Positions 1 through 11,800 of a stretch of 64,000 nucleotides of DNA are shown piece by piece; the stretch's first letter is position 1, and every line of letters begins with the position of its first letter. This DNA comes from Viscum album (taxonomy: Eukaryota; Streptophyta; Magnoliopsida; Santalales; Viscaceae): contig OY728125.1 of NCBI GenBank assembly GCA_963277665.1, positions 1,718,966,889 to 1,719,030,888 on the forward strand, in the 5' to 3' direction. The position numbers and the translations under genes were made by a program. The notes below the pieces were generated by a model that saw only the letters and a program-made list of their open reading frames with translations, made no database searches and was not told where the DNA came from.

Positions 1-148
1 GGTTATCCCATGAAATGATATGTACGAAGAAATGTTGTGTTCAGGTAAAAGAGGTTTTCATTAAAGATATTTTATTTTATATCTTAAGTTTCTATGTAAT
101 TTTCCTAATACCCAAATACACTAGACCTCGCAATCTTCAAGGTTTTAT
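1..148 (+). repeat. E2 5' LTR, left fragment (interrupted by E1)
   Basis: This sequence aligns with the last ~200 bp of the E2 3' LTR (from about 18488) and, reverse-complemented, with the E3 LTRs (about 46500-46700). The shared block starts GGTTATCCCATG and continues through AAATGTTGTG to CTAGAC and GGTTTTAT. It stops at 148, where E1 begins, and resumes at 12630. The rest of this LTR lies left of the window. The short open frame at 15-227 crosses the E1 junction and is not a gene. Confidence 0.85.
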
Positions 149-1693
149 TGTATCACCCCAAGCTTCCATGGTACGCTTCTCTTTCAATAATACAATAGTG
201 TTAGTTGTATGCAACTTCAAGTTCTAACACACACCACAACAAATCAAACTAACTGTTATGAATAGTAATACCAATTTTTTGAAATTTTATAAATTTTATC
301 ATTAAAAATGGAATTTATTTTTGGATTCGAAATATAGAAATTATCTTAGGGTGAATATTTTTTATTTTTCTAAAAACATTCAATTTTTGATGAATAGTGA
401 AAAAACACAAAGTTAAAGTTTAAAACTGAATTTTTATTTAAATAATTATTTATTTAATTTAAATTTAATTAAGGTCGAAATAGATACACAATACCTAAAT
501 AAGTTAAAATTAATTAATTGGAATTAGTTTAGAATAAATTTAGATATATATAAAATTTATTGAACTTCTCACCGTCTTTTACCGACCTCCTAGGAGAATT
601 TACACATTCATATAAAACAAAATTTTACCGCTTCTATTAGTAAAATTTCGAAAATTTGAGAGACATGGTTAATATCAAGGAGTAAAATTTGGTTCAATAA
701 GATAAAAATAATTTTTGCTGAAAAGTACATTTTTACTATTTTAGACCACAGATAAAAGTAAATAGGGTAATTAAGGGAAAAAATGATATTATTATTACCC
801 TAACACATGCCCTAATTCTATTGGATAAGTTTAATTAGACCTAAAACAACCTTAATAATAAAATATGAACCTCTTTGGTTCACTTGGATTAGATTAGGAC
901 ATTTATTATTATTTAATTCAAGGAGAGTTAAAAGTGTTAAAATCAATATTTAATAACTAAAAAATTTTTAATATAGGGTTATAAATAAGATAAATTAGAT
1001 TATAAATATTAAATAGAAAGCTAAAAGGATTTCCTACATAAAGGTATTTCATTTATAATTTTTAGAAATTCAATAATTTAATTTAATTATGAAACAATGG
1101 TGATGTAGTAATTAACTAATTAGCGAAATATTAAAATAAATGGTATTATAAATATCCAAATAAATGTAATTTAAGAATTTTTATGAATGAAACTAATTTT
1201 ATAGGTTAATATGACATGATAGTATTGATTAAATGAATTTATTTAGAATTAATAATGTTGTTATAACTTTAACAAAAATCAGTTATTAAATCGTGTCAAT
1301 ATTGACATAAAGGAGTATTTAAAACAAATATTACACTATTAATTGATATTCTATTCCAAAAAATCTAAGGTTTGGAAAAATGACTTATATAAGGTTATAT
1401 ATGTTAATAATTAACCACTTGGGGTTATATTGGCTATTATATTAATTTTATTGACCATATAATATAAAAATACAAAGAGACATGGTAATGGTAAAACTAT
1501 TTAACTAAGAGTTAAATATAAATGATATGGTTTATATAGTGACCCAAACCTGTGTAAAATCTATTGGTTGAAAGTATTTCAACCCATCCCCACCTTAGAC
1601 TCTAAATAAGTCTCTTTGGAGCCATTATAAACCGAATATGAATTTATTATAAAATAATATTTTATGTTTTTTCTAAGATGCCCCCACCCCTCT

Positions 1694-1700
1694 TATAAAA
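1694..1700 (+). promoter_or_regulatory. TATA box of E1 5' LTR
   Basis: TATAAAA lies in the context CTCTTATAAAAGGGAACTCC, followed by a pyrimidine-rich stretch typical of a plant LTR transcription start. The 3' LTR has TACAAAA at the matching place (about 10438), so only this copy keeps the canonical box. The E6 LTR has a related but eroded motif. Confidence 0.6.
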
Positions 1701-2029
1701 GGGAACTCCCCCTTCTCTCATATTCATACCTTAAAAGCCTTTTGGTTCAGCCAAACCCTGCCCAAATATCCTATAAACTTCCCCCAATTCATCCAAGATT
1801 CCTTACTTTAGTATGAAATCCAACTTAAGTAGCCCTTTTGATAAAATCAAAATGAAGAACCTGAAGAAGAGGTAATAATTTCACCACCCTCTTTCATGTT
1901 ATTTTCTTCTTCCACTTCTTCATTATTTGTTATTTCTATTATAAAATAATAAATCCAGTACCTTATATATACTCTGATGTTATAATAAATATGGTACAAC
2001 AAAATTCATTATTCTATCCATCCCTCAAA

Positions 2030-2450
2030 TGACATGTCACCATACGTGCGTATGTACGACTTACCGTCTCCACGTCATGGTGTAATTGTTATTCAATACA
2101 TTATTATTTTGATGGTTATAATAATTATTTTTAATTCATTTAAATAATAAATATAACATAAAAAATATTCTGTATATATGATATACCATAAAATTATATA
2201 TTATTTTAATATGAAAATAATGATATTGTCGCTCGTGCGTATGTACGGACTACCATCTCCACAAGCGTGATGAGATTCATTCCCCATCGTATCCATTCAA
2301 TACTAATTTTCATTTGATAACTAAAAATTATGTTTAAGGACATCATATCATTCTGGATATTAATAAAATACTTCATATCTGTAAAAACATGGCCTATATA
2401 ACAAAACATATAAATGAAAATGTGTAAGTGAACACCCGAAACTATGATAA
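2030..2450 (+). repeat. Tandem ~189-bp repeats in E1 5' LTR, CpG-rich core
   Basis: The core GTGCGTATGTACG occurs at 2046 and again at 2235, each followed by a TACC..CTCCAC block. A third, weaker copy (GTGTAAGTGAACACCCGAAA) starts near 2422. Spacings are 189 and 187 bp. The block lies downstream of the TATA box, so it would be in the transcribed leader. The same arrangement recurs in the 3' LTR and, more degraded, in E6. Confidence 0.75.
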
Positions 2451-3255
2451 TACTAAAATATTATTAACAATGCAATATTAAAAGATCATATATGATATAA
2501 TATTTATGTATATGATTCTTGTATAATTTAATAAAAATTATTTAACTGTTATACAGGAGGTTAATCTACTCTAGACTAAGGAAATGTACAACGTAAGGGT
2601 TTATTTCACAATCTCTTCATTATCTGAGTTTGTTTATAAGTAATTATCTACTGGGACCTCTTTATCATCCACATCCATATTTCTTAAAAATGTATTTCAA
2701 AACATTTCTACTAGTTACTATACAACGTGTTAAAGGCATTTATACCATTGTTTGACTTTTTATAAGATTTTTATAAAGGAATCTTTCCGTCATTTTCCAA
2801 ACAAGGTCATTGTTAACCTTTTTGACAAAATTAATCTAAGAATGTCTTTTTTTATCTTCTACAGCGGGTTCGACTGTTTTATGCCGTTATAAAATCGTCA
2901 AAGCTTCCCTAACAAGCTTATAAGATTATTTTCTAAGTAAATGTTTTATTTTAAAATTGTGTGACTTTTATATGATTTCAAAAAAATAGATATTTCCCTC
3001 AAAGAGATTTGATTTCTTCTATGTCAACATCCTTTGATAGATTTTATGCTTATTTGATGTTGAATTATTATGATACAAAAATTCAATGTAGTATTGAAGG
3101 TGTTGTGATATTTTTGCATATGGATGTTTTATTTTTATACCATTCATGGTTTATGGATAATGTATTGACATTCCGTATGCTAGTTTTAATACGAATGCTT
3201 ATGTTATGTTTAAACCTGTTCATATGAGAAATGCATTGGACTTAATAAGTGACGA

Positions 3256-3366
3256 GTGGAGCTCGCTATAGCTCCTTGATGCATCGGTAGGTCTCATGAG
3301 AAAAAATATTGTCTTGGCACAAGGCCTTGACAAATCTTATTTGTATTCTTGGCACAAGGCCTTGAC
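3256..3366 (+). repeat. Hairpin-forming short repeats near E1 5' LTR end
   Basis: An inverted repeat GGAGCT..AGCTCC lies near 3256-3273. Two copies of CTTGGCACAAGGCCTTGAC follow at 3313-3331 and 3348-3366. Each holds the palindrome AAGGCCTT. The 3' LTR keeps both units in mutated form near 12053-12117. Confidence 0.7.
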
Positions 3367-3886
3367 TATGTGGTTATGATAGACTGTCATTATGCATTCC
3401 ATCACTATGAAAGTGGTTATTGATATTTCATGTGATTATTCGACTAGTATAATATCCATGTCAATAAAGTAAATTGAATTATTTCATTTCATTTTTTCCA
3501 TATTATGATGAAGTTAAAATTCAAAAGGCTTTTGTTTTAGTTATACATTGCCTTAAATTTTTATTCTTATTTATGAATGTTTCCACTATATTGTTATCCT
3601 TACTAAGCATCTGAGCACACCCCTTTCTATGTTTTATTTTTCCTAGGATGTGAAGAGGTATTTTATGAAAGAACTGTAGGGATAGTCTTAGGGGATATGA
3701 GTTTGGACTATGGAGACTTTGTCGTTGTTGTTTTTCACTATATGATGTAATGTAATACTTATGAATTTATCTAGTGTTTCTAAGACTACTAAACTAATAA
3801 GTATTTCGAGACTTGATCTTTTGTGATCATGCCAATGTTATGTAAAATGCACCGACTCTGGGTAACTGGGGTTGGGGTGTTACAGT

Positions 3887-3897
3887 TGGTATCAGAG
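3887..3897 (+). other. E1 primer-binding site (initiator Met-tRNA type)
   Basis: TGGTATCAGAG lies three bases after the LTR end. It is the usual plant LTR-retrotransposon sequence complementary to the 3' end of initiator methionine tRNA, the primer for minus-strand DNA synthesis. It fixes the 3' boundary of the 5' LTR. Confidence 0.9.
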
Positions 3898-4039
3898 AAA
3901 TATTAGAAGAAACCTTGAAAGCTAGATTTAGATAAACTCTGATTAGAGTACATAGACCTAAGATAGACTTTGAGGATTAGTATAGAAGAACTTTCTAAAA
4001 TTTTGGTATTGCAGAGATTTTGTCAGTTTTCCGAGAAAT

Positions 4040-4196
4040 ACATCCCTGTTTGGATACAAGCAGGTAGAGTTTGCTCTGGTACAGATGTACCTACGGGTAA
4101 AACCTAAAAACACCGCTAAGAGGTAGACTTGAATGGGAACTGGGGCACGACAACAGGCCCTGCTGCACTCTTGGTTACGATACTCCCAAGAGATAT
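4040..4196 (+). other. Conserved untranslated leader block of E1
   Basis: Between primer site and gag, a ~150-bp block runs from GGATACAAGCAGGTAGAG to CTCCCAAGAGATATG. Close matches occur at the same place in E3 (minus, about 53895-54055) and E2 (about 12835-12985), although the E1 LTRs differ strongly from theirs. The central piece GAATGGGAACTGG..CACGACAAC is nearly identical in E1 and E3. It may be an RNA packaging or dimerisation element or a short leader frame; the sequence does not decide. Confidence 0.6.
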
Positions 4197-4532
4197 GCTT
4201 AGGATAATTATCATTTTCTTTACAAACCAATATGAAGGGTTTATGAGTATATACTTCCTCAAAGAGAAATTTTTTATGATTATGGATTATATCCATAAAC
4301 TGTTCAATTTATGTTAATCATTTTACAACTTTGGATTTATGTATTGTGATTCATAAACTAATCTAGTTTATGACATTGTTTATAAATGAGGCATAGTGGA
4401 AGGAATGGAAAATGTATCAATGCACTCACTCCATGTAGGGATTTCCCACTTACTCAATATAATTATAGTGGATCTTGTGATGCAACTGGTGTTGATCATC
4501 TAATCACCATACTAGGATAACTCACTTAGGTT

Positions 4533-5380
4533 ATGAATAATAATATTACCCGTATGGAGCACCCTGATCCGCACCATATAGGATCAATGATAGATCGATT
4601 CATGAGGAAAAAAACACCAATATTAAATGGGGGTACAAATCCAACAGTGGCTAAGTAATGGATAAATTCCTTAGAGAAAATATTCTACGCTTTGGGGAGT
4701 AGCGAAAGGGAAAAAGTTGTCATGGTAGTTTACAGTCTAACTGGGGATGTTGATCAATGGTGGTCATTGATTCAAAACACGAAGGAAGATGATGAAGTAT
4801 AAAATATGGAATGGAGGGAGTTTAAAGATATTTTTATAGAAAAATACTTGCCTCATGACCATCGAGCAGATATGGAAAGACAATTTCTGAGTCTAAGGAA
4901 AATGGAGGACAGAAATGTTGCAAAGTATGAGTCTAACTTTACAAGGTTAGAAAATTGTGCTACATATTATATACATAACACAAGAAGTAATATTGATCAA
5001 TTATTTGATGGGTTAAAACCATTTCTCCATCGAGCATTAGTCTCACAATCATTCTCGTCATACAAAGATATTGTCTCATGTGTTATCAAGATAGAAAAGG
5101 AATTCTCTATGTCTTACGACTTTAAAGAAAAACAGGAGAAGAAGAGTTCTGCTGATCACTCTGGAAATGGAAATAAGGGAAGAAAGGAAAATTTGAATAT
5201 CCATCCTGTATTAAATGTGGGAAGAAACACCCTGGTACATTCTTGAAAAGAATGGGAGTCCGTTTCAAGTGTGGTGAAAAAGGCCACCAAGCTTGTGATT
5301 GCAAGGGGAAGAAAGAAGCTTCCGATGTTCAATGCTACAATTGTAGGGAGATGGGACATTATGCAAATGAATGTTCTAAG
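4533..5380 (+). pseudogene. gag: E1 gag (capsid and nucleocapsid), broken
   Basis: Gag would form the particle that packages element RNA. The frame from ATG at 4533 reads a retrotransposon gag domain: WINSLEKIF near 4659, DQWW near 4753, and EWREFKDIFIEKYLP at 4809-4853, with FLSLRKMEDRNVAKYE following. Two in-frame TAA stops fall at 4656 and about 4800, the first where relatives have CAA. A frameshift near 5200 moves the nucleocapsid to another frame. There one intact CX2CX4HX4C zinc knuckle, CYNCREMGHYANEC, lies at 5333-5374, preceded by two degenerate knuckles (CIKCGKKHPG and FKCGEKGHQACDC). It is recognisable along its whole length but cannot be translated as one protein. Confidence 0.9.
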
Positions 5381-5460
5381 AGTCATGGGACATACCTTAG
5401 AAAAGGATAAGGGATCAAGGTTAAGCTTATGCGATCACTACTACTGAGGTAGAAGCTCGT

Positions 5461-5880
5461 AAAGACGTGGTGGCAGGTAATTTAATGGTTTCCTCAAGGT
5501 TAGAAAATGATTTATTTGATTCCAGATCATCACATTGTTTCATATCATTCCATTCTTCTAAGAAAATTAGATATTTCCAATTTGATTTAACATGGGAGTT
5601 TTTAATTAGAACTCCTAAGGGAAGTATCGTTGCTATAATGTTCTAAGAATATGTTCCCATTAGAGCATATAAATGTTCTTTATCTGCTGATCGCATTGTC
5701 ATACCTACGATTGAGTTTGATATAATCCTCTTTATGGATTGGATTTCGGACCATGATGAAAATATTTATTATAATAAGAAGGAGGTTACAATTTTTTATG
5801 ACGATGATAAGGAACACCTTATCTTTAGAGAAAAATCATCACCACCTAATTCCTATCTATACCCCCAGAAGCTCAACTAA
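5461..5880 (+). pseudogene. E1 aspartic protease, active-site glycine lost
   Basis: The retroviral-type pepsin fold would cleave the Gag-Pol polyprotein. The active-site region reads LFDSRSSHCFIS, where family members have LFDSGASHSFIS, so the D-S/T-G triad is D-S-R. The second landmark FDIILFMDWIS (consensus FDVILGMDWL) is present near 5716. One TAA stop interrupts the middle, near 5644. Loss of the triad glycine would be expected to abolish activity even without the stop. The reading frame ends near 5880, before the RT linker. Confidence 0.8.
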
Positions 5881-5984
5881 ATTCAATTATTTGGGAGGAA
5901 GAGAATGAAATAATTATGTGTGAGTAAAGGAATGTTTAAAGAGAGGATGTACCTATTATGAAAGAATATGTTTATGTTTTTTTA

Positions 5985-6780
5985 GAGGATTTACCTGGAT
6001 GTACTACAGAAAGAGAAATTGACTTTTCCATTGATTTGATTCCTGGGTAAAGGCCCATATCTAAGACCCCTTATATAATGGCCACTGTGGAATTAGTGGA
6101 GCTAAATAAAAAACTAGAGGAATTGAGTAATAATGGAATTATTCACCCCTAGTGTTTCTCCATGGGGAGACCATGTTCTTTTAGTTAAGAAGAAAGATGG
6201 ATCTATGAGGTTGTTCATTGACTACAGGGAGCTCAATGCTATAACAATAAAGAATATGTATCCCCTACATCGCATTGTTGATTTATTCTACAAACTTCAT
6301 GGAGCTCAATATGTTTCGAAGATTGACCTTCGATCTGAATATCATCAGTTGTGTGTGAGGAAGAAAGACATTCTAAAAACAATATTTTGAACCAGGTACG
6401 GGCATTATGAGTTTATAGTAATGCCTTTTGGGTTGACTGATGCACCCTCTTTTTTCAAGGATCTAGTAAATAATATTTTCAAGGAATATCTTGATGAATT
6501 TATAGTGGTATTTATTGATGATATCTTGGTATACTCCAAAATCTACGATGATCATGAAAATAACTTGCACATTATATTGAAGACTCTGAGAAGACATGAA
6601 TTGTATGGGAAGTTTAGCAAGTATCAATTATGTCTTTAGGAGATTTCTTTTCATGGCCATATTGTCTCTAAGGATGGAATCTCCATTGATCCTTCTATGA
6701 AAATAGAAATCTATGAATGGAAAACACCGAGGAGCATAAATGAGGTACACAGTTTTATTGGTTTAGCAATGTTATTATCG
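5985..6780 (+). pseudogene. E1 reverse transcriptase, broken
   Basis: The protease-RT linker EDLPGCTTEREIDFSIDL starts at 5985. A frameshift near 6130-6150 leads to [18 protein letters not shown] at about 6157, then the Ty3/gypsy RT blocks [33 protein letters not shown] and the catalytic [12 protein letters not shown] near 6505. Both aspartates of the FIDD box are intact. There are TGA at 6388 (relatives have an Arg codon), a TAG near 6637, and a frameshift near 6770 before the connection to RNase H. The fold is well preserved for a dead copy. Confidence 0.9.
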
Positions 6781-6805
6781 ACGTTTCGTCCAGAATTTTG
6801 CCCGG

Positions 6806-7301
6806 TTGGCTAACCCATTAACGAAGCTCACACGTAAAGGGGTTAAATTTCTTTGGACAAAAGAGTGTGAAGAATGTTTTGAAGAACTAAAGAGAAGATT
6901 AGTCAATTATTTTATATTGAATCTACCATTATGGAATGATGGGTTCGTTATTTATAGTGATGCATCGAAGAAAGGACTTGGTTGTTTCCTTATGCAGAAT
7001 GATATGGTTATTTCCTATGCATCACGGTAGCTGAAAATTCATGAGAAAAACTGTCCTACTCATGATCTAGAGTTAGTAGTTGTAATCATTTCATTTAAGA
7101 TTTGTAGACACTACCTCTATGGTGAAAAAAAGTGAGATTTATACTGATCGAAAGAGTTTGAAGTATATTTTCTCACAGAAAGAACTCAACAAGAGGCAAA
7201 GGAGATGGCTTGAACTACTCAAGGATTATGATTGCACGATACACTACCACCCAGGGAATGAAAATAAGGTGGTAGATGCCTTGAGAATAAGAGATCATTG
7301 A
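6806..7301 (+). pseudogene. E1 RNase H, broken
   Basis: RNase H would degrade the RNA strand during reverse transcription. Landmarks are [14 protein letters not shown] (first Asp), the TAG in ASR*LKIH at 7028 where relatives have Gln, HDLELVVVIISFK (Glu), EIYTDRKSLKYIF (Asp), and VVDALRIRDH near the end (relatives: VADALSRK). A frameshift near 7115 joins the two halves. Integrase follows in the same frame after a stop at 7299-7301. Confidence 0.88.
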
Positions 7302-7313
7302 TTTTTAAACAAG

Positions 7314-8849
7314 ATGATATTTGAAAGGGATCCTATTTTCATGGATCTAGTAAAGATTGATGTGGGAATAACCATGGAAGGTGAAACATCAATTCATTTT
7401 CAAATAGTTGCCAACCCATCTTTTCTAGAAAGGATAAATAGTTCTCAGACCAATGATAAAGAGTTTCCAAAGAAGATTAAAGCTGTGAATGATGGGGGAT
7501 TGAATGACTTTGTGTATGAAGATGTAATTTTGAAATTTGGGAAGAGACTTTGTATTTATGATATACCTGGTCTAAAAAGGGAATTGTTGGACAATGATCA
7601 TAGTTTCAATTTCACTATACACCATGGGAGCACCAAAATGTATAGGGATTTGAAGGAACATTATTGGTGGGACAACAGGAAGAGGAAGATTGCTGATTTT
7701 GTGTCAAGATGAATGGTTTTCCAACATGTTAAAGCTGGAAGGCAACAGCCTAGAAGAGTCATGCAGCCACTTCCCATACCAGAGTGGAAATGGGATAATA
7801 TTATGATAGACTTTGTCATGGGATTACTAAAGACTCCTAGAATGAACGATGCAATATGGATCATTGTTGATCGTCTTACCAAGTCAGCAAATTTTCTTGA
7901 GATAAGAGACGATTTAACACTTGAACGATTATCAAGACTATATATTAATGATTTTGTAAGACTTCAAGGAGTACCACTATTGATTGTTTCAGATCATGAT
8001 CACCGTTTTACATTAAGATTCTAGAAAATTCTTCAGAAAGCTCTGGAAACTGAACTTTGTTTGAGCACTGCTTACCACCCTCAAACAGATGGACAGTCAG
8101 AACAGACTATTCCAACCTTAGAAGACATGTTGAGATCTTTCTTGATTGACTTTCAGGGTATGTGGGATCAATATTTAACTCTGGTAGAACTTTCCTATAA
8201 CAATAGCATCCATTCAAGTTTCCAGATGGCACCATATAAAGTGTTATACGGAAAGAGATGTCGCACACCGACATGTTGGGATGATGTTGGTGAAAGAAAA
8301 CTTGTTGGCCCAAAACTGGTGGTGGAAATGAGGGAAAAGGTGAAGGTAATCCAAAACCACATCAAAGAAGCTCATATTAGGCATAAGAGCTATGCCGATA
8401 ACCGAAGGAAGTATTTGGAATTTTCGGTAGGAGATCATGTCTTCTTGAAGGTATCTCCATGGAAGGGAGTTATACGTTTCTGTAAGAAGGGAAAATTGAT
8501 TCCCAGGTACATCGGATCTTTCGAAATTCTAGAACGAATTGGGGTTGTAGCTTACCATTTGGAAATGCCGCCAAATCTCTCCCAAGTTCATGATGTCTTC
8601 CACGTATCATTGTTGAGAAAATACATGTCTGACCCAACGCCTGTACTCACCTATGAAGAAGTAGAACTGGAAGTCGATCTGTCTTATTACGAAGAGCTCA
8701 TCAGGATTCTTGATACTAGAAAACAATTGTTGAGAAACCGGACGACTCGTCTGGTAAAAGTTCTATGGAGAAACCATAAGATGTAATAGGCAACGTGGGA
8801 ACCCAAGGAACATATGATGAAGAACCACCCAAGTCTTTTTATGCAGTAA
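7314..8849 (+). pseudogene. E1 integrase with chromodomain-like tail, broken by stops only
   Basis: Integrase would insert the cDNA into the genome. The frame is continuous from 7314 to 8849, with stops at 7710 (TGA), 8022 (TAG) and 8784-8789 (TAA TAG). The N-terminal zinc-binding region has both His (HHGSTKMY) but lacks the usual Cys pair. The core has all three catalytic positions: Asp in VDRLTKSANF, Asp in VSDHDHRFT, and Glu in DGQSEQTIPTLED. The GPY/F region reads KLIPRYIGSFEILERIG. The tail RLVKVLWRNHKM..ATWEPKEHM resembles the C-terminal domain of Tekay/Del chromoviruses. Removing three stops in concept would leave a full-length family member, so this is the best-kept part of E1. Confidence 0.92.
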
Positions 8850-8881
8850 TATTCTAGAAATTTCAAGGATGGAAATATTAG

Positions 8882-8894
8882 AAGGAGGGGAGAA
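8882..8894 (+). other. E1 polypurine tract
   Basis: AAGGAGGGGAGAA directly precedes the TGTAACACC start of the 3' LTR. This is the expected position and composition for the plus-strand DNA primer. Confidence 0.9.
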
Positions 8895-11800
8895 TGTAAC
8901 ACCCCAAGATTCAATGGTATTCTTCTCTTTGAATAATATAGTAGTGTGTGTTGTATGCAACTTCGAGTTCTAACACACAACACAACCAATCAAACTAGCA
9001 GTTAGGAATAGTAATAACCATTTTTTGAAATTTTATAAATTTTATCATTCAATATGGACTTTATTTTTTGATTCGGAATATCAAAATTATCTTAGGGTGA
9101 ATTTTTTGTATTTTTCTAAAAACATACAATTTTCGATGAATAGTGAAAAAACACTGAGTTATAGTTTAAAACCAAATTTTTATTTAAATTTTTATTTATT
9201 TATTTTAAATTTAATTAAGGTCAAAATAGAAACCTAATACCTATATATGTTCAATGTAATTCATTGGAGTTAGTTTAGAATAATTTTAGATATATAAAAC
9301 TTTTATTGAACTTTTCACCATCTTTTACCCACCTCCTGGGAAATTTACAAATTCACATAAAACATAATTTCACTATTTCTGTGAGTGGAAATTTGAAAAT
9401 CAGAGAGATGGGTTTAATATATCTAGGAGTAAAATTTGGTTCAATAAGATAAAAATAATTTTTGGTGAATAGTAACTTTTTACTTTTATTTACCACGGTT
9501 AAAAGTAACTTGGGTGATTAAGGGTAAAAATTATATTATTATTACCTAAAAACATCTCTTAATTCTATTGGATAAGTCTAATTTGACCCAAAAAACATTT
9601 GGAATAAAATATGAACCTCTTTAGTCCACTTGGATTAGATTAGGATATTTATTACTATTTAATTCAAAGAAGAGTTAAAATAGTTAAACTCAATGTTTAA
9701 TAACTAAATAATTTATAATATAGGTTTATACATAAGATAAATTCGATTATAAATATTAATTAGAAATATAAGAAGATTACCTACATAATGGTATTTTATT
9801 TATAATTTTTAGACATTATATAATATAATTTATTTATGACACAATGGTGATGCAGTAATTACCTAATTAATGAAATATTAAAATAATTGATATTATAAAT
9901 ACCCAATAAATGTAATTTGAGACTTTTTATGAATTAAAAAAAATTTATAGGCTAATATGACATGTTAGGGTTTATTAAATAGATTTTTTTGAATTAATAA
10001 AGTTGTTAGAACTTTAACCTACATCAATTATTAAATAGTGTCCAAATTGACATAAAGGAGTATTTAAAACAAATAATACATTATTAATTGATATTCTATT
10101 CCTAAAAATCTAAATATTGGCCAAATGACTTATATAAGGTTATATATATTAATAATGAACCACTTGGGGGTTCACTTGGCCTGTTATAGTAATTTTATTA
10201 AGCATATAATATAAAAATACAATGAGACATGCTAAATGTTACTATTTAACTAAAAGTTAAATATAAATGATAAGGTTAATATAGTTACCCAAACCACTCT
10301 AAAATCTATTGGTTGAAAGGATTTCGACCCATCCCCAACTTATCCTCTAAATAATTCCCTTTGGATCTATTATAAACTGAATATGAATTTATTATAAAAT
10401 AATATTGTAAGTTTTCCTAAGGTGCCCCTCACCCCTCTTACAAAAGGGAAATCTACCTTCTCTCAAATTCATACCTTCAAAGACTTTTGGTTTTGAAAAA
10501 CCCGACAAAAATATCCTCACAACATCCCTAAATTCATCCTAGAGGCCTTCTTTTAGTCTGAAAGCCAACCTATGGAGCCATTTTGATCAAATCCAAAGGA
10601 AGAACCCGAAGAATAGGTAATAATTTCACCACCCTCTTTCAATTTGTTTTTTTCTTCCACTTCTTCTTTCTTTGTTATTTCCATTATGAAATAATAACTG
10701 TAGTATATTATATATATTTTGATGTTATTATAAACATAGGACAACCAAATTCATTATTCTATCCATCTCTTGAATGACATGTCACCATACGTGCGTACGT
10801 ACGGCTTACCGTCTCCACATCGTGGTGTAATTGTTTTTCAATACATTATTATTTGGATGGGTATAATAATGATCTGTAATTCATGTAAATAATAAATATA
10901 ACATGATAATTATTATGTATATATGATATCCTATCCAATTATATATTATTTTAATATCAAAATAATTATATTCTCGCACGTGCGTACGTACGGACAACCG
11001 CCCCCACGAACGCGATGATATTCATTCCCCCTTGTATCCATTCAAGACTAATTTTCATTTTATGACAAAAAATAATGTTTAAGGACTTGATATCATTTTG
11101 GATATGAATAAGATACAACCTATGGATAAAAAACGGCTTCTGTAACAAAACATATAAAAGAAAACAAGTAAGTGAACACCCGAAACGATGATAATGATTA
11201 AATATTATCAATAAAACAATATTAAAAGATCATATATGATATAATATTTATTTATCTTATTCTTGTATAATTTAATAAAAATGATTTAACTATAATACAA
11301 GATGTTAACCTACCCTCGACCAAGGAAAATTACATGTTAAGGGTTCATTTCACAATCTCTTAATTATCAAAGTTTGTTTGTACGAAATTATCTACTGAGA
11401 CCTCTTTATCATCCACATCCATGATTCTTAAAAATGTATTTCAAAACATTTTTACTAGTTTCTGTACTATGGGTTAAAGTAATTTATACCCTTTTTGACT
11501 TTTTCGAAGATTTTTATAAAGGAATATTTCTATCATTTTCCAAAAAAGGTCCTTTTAAACCTTTTCGACAAAATTAAGGTAGGAATATCTTTTTTTATCT
11601 TATACGCCGGGTGTGGCTTTTTTCCGCCATTATAAAATCGTTGAAGATTCTCTTACAGTCTTATAAGAATATTTTCAAAGTAAATGTTTTATTTTACAAT
11701 AATGTAAATTTTAAATGATTTCAAAAAAAGAGATATTTCTCTCAAATAGTTTTGATTTTATCTATGTCAACATCCTCTGATGGATTTTAAGATTATTTGA

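Larger units (their letters stand above)
149..3884 (+). repeat. E1 5' LTR
   Basis: The LTR begins TGTATCACCCCAAG, where the 3' copy has TGTAACACCCCAAG, and ends GGGGTGTTACA directly before the primer-binding site. It matches 8895-12629 along its length. At 3.7 kb it is long for a plant gypsy LTR. It holds a TATA box near 1694, a run of ~189-bp repeats near 2046-2450, and a short hairpin-forming repeat near 3313. Open frames inside it (2206-2409 minus, 3009-3227 plus) have no recognisable domain. Confidence 0.95.

Noticed and set aside
15..227. 70-residue open frame at the left edge
   Set aside because: It spans the E2 LTR / E1 LTR junction at 148/149, so it is a chance frame.
3313..3366. Possible CRISPR-like or satellite array
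   Set aside because: Only two units, within a plant LTR; no spacer pattern.
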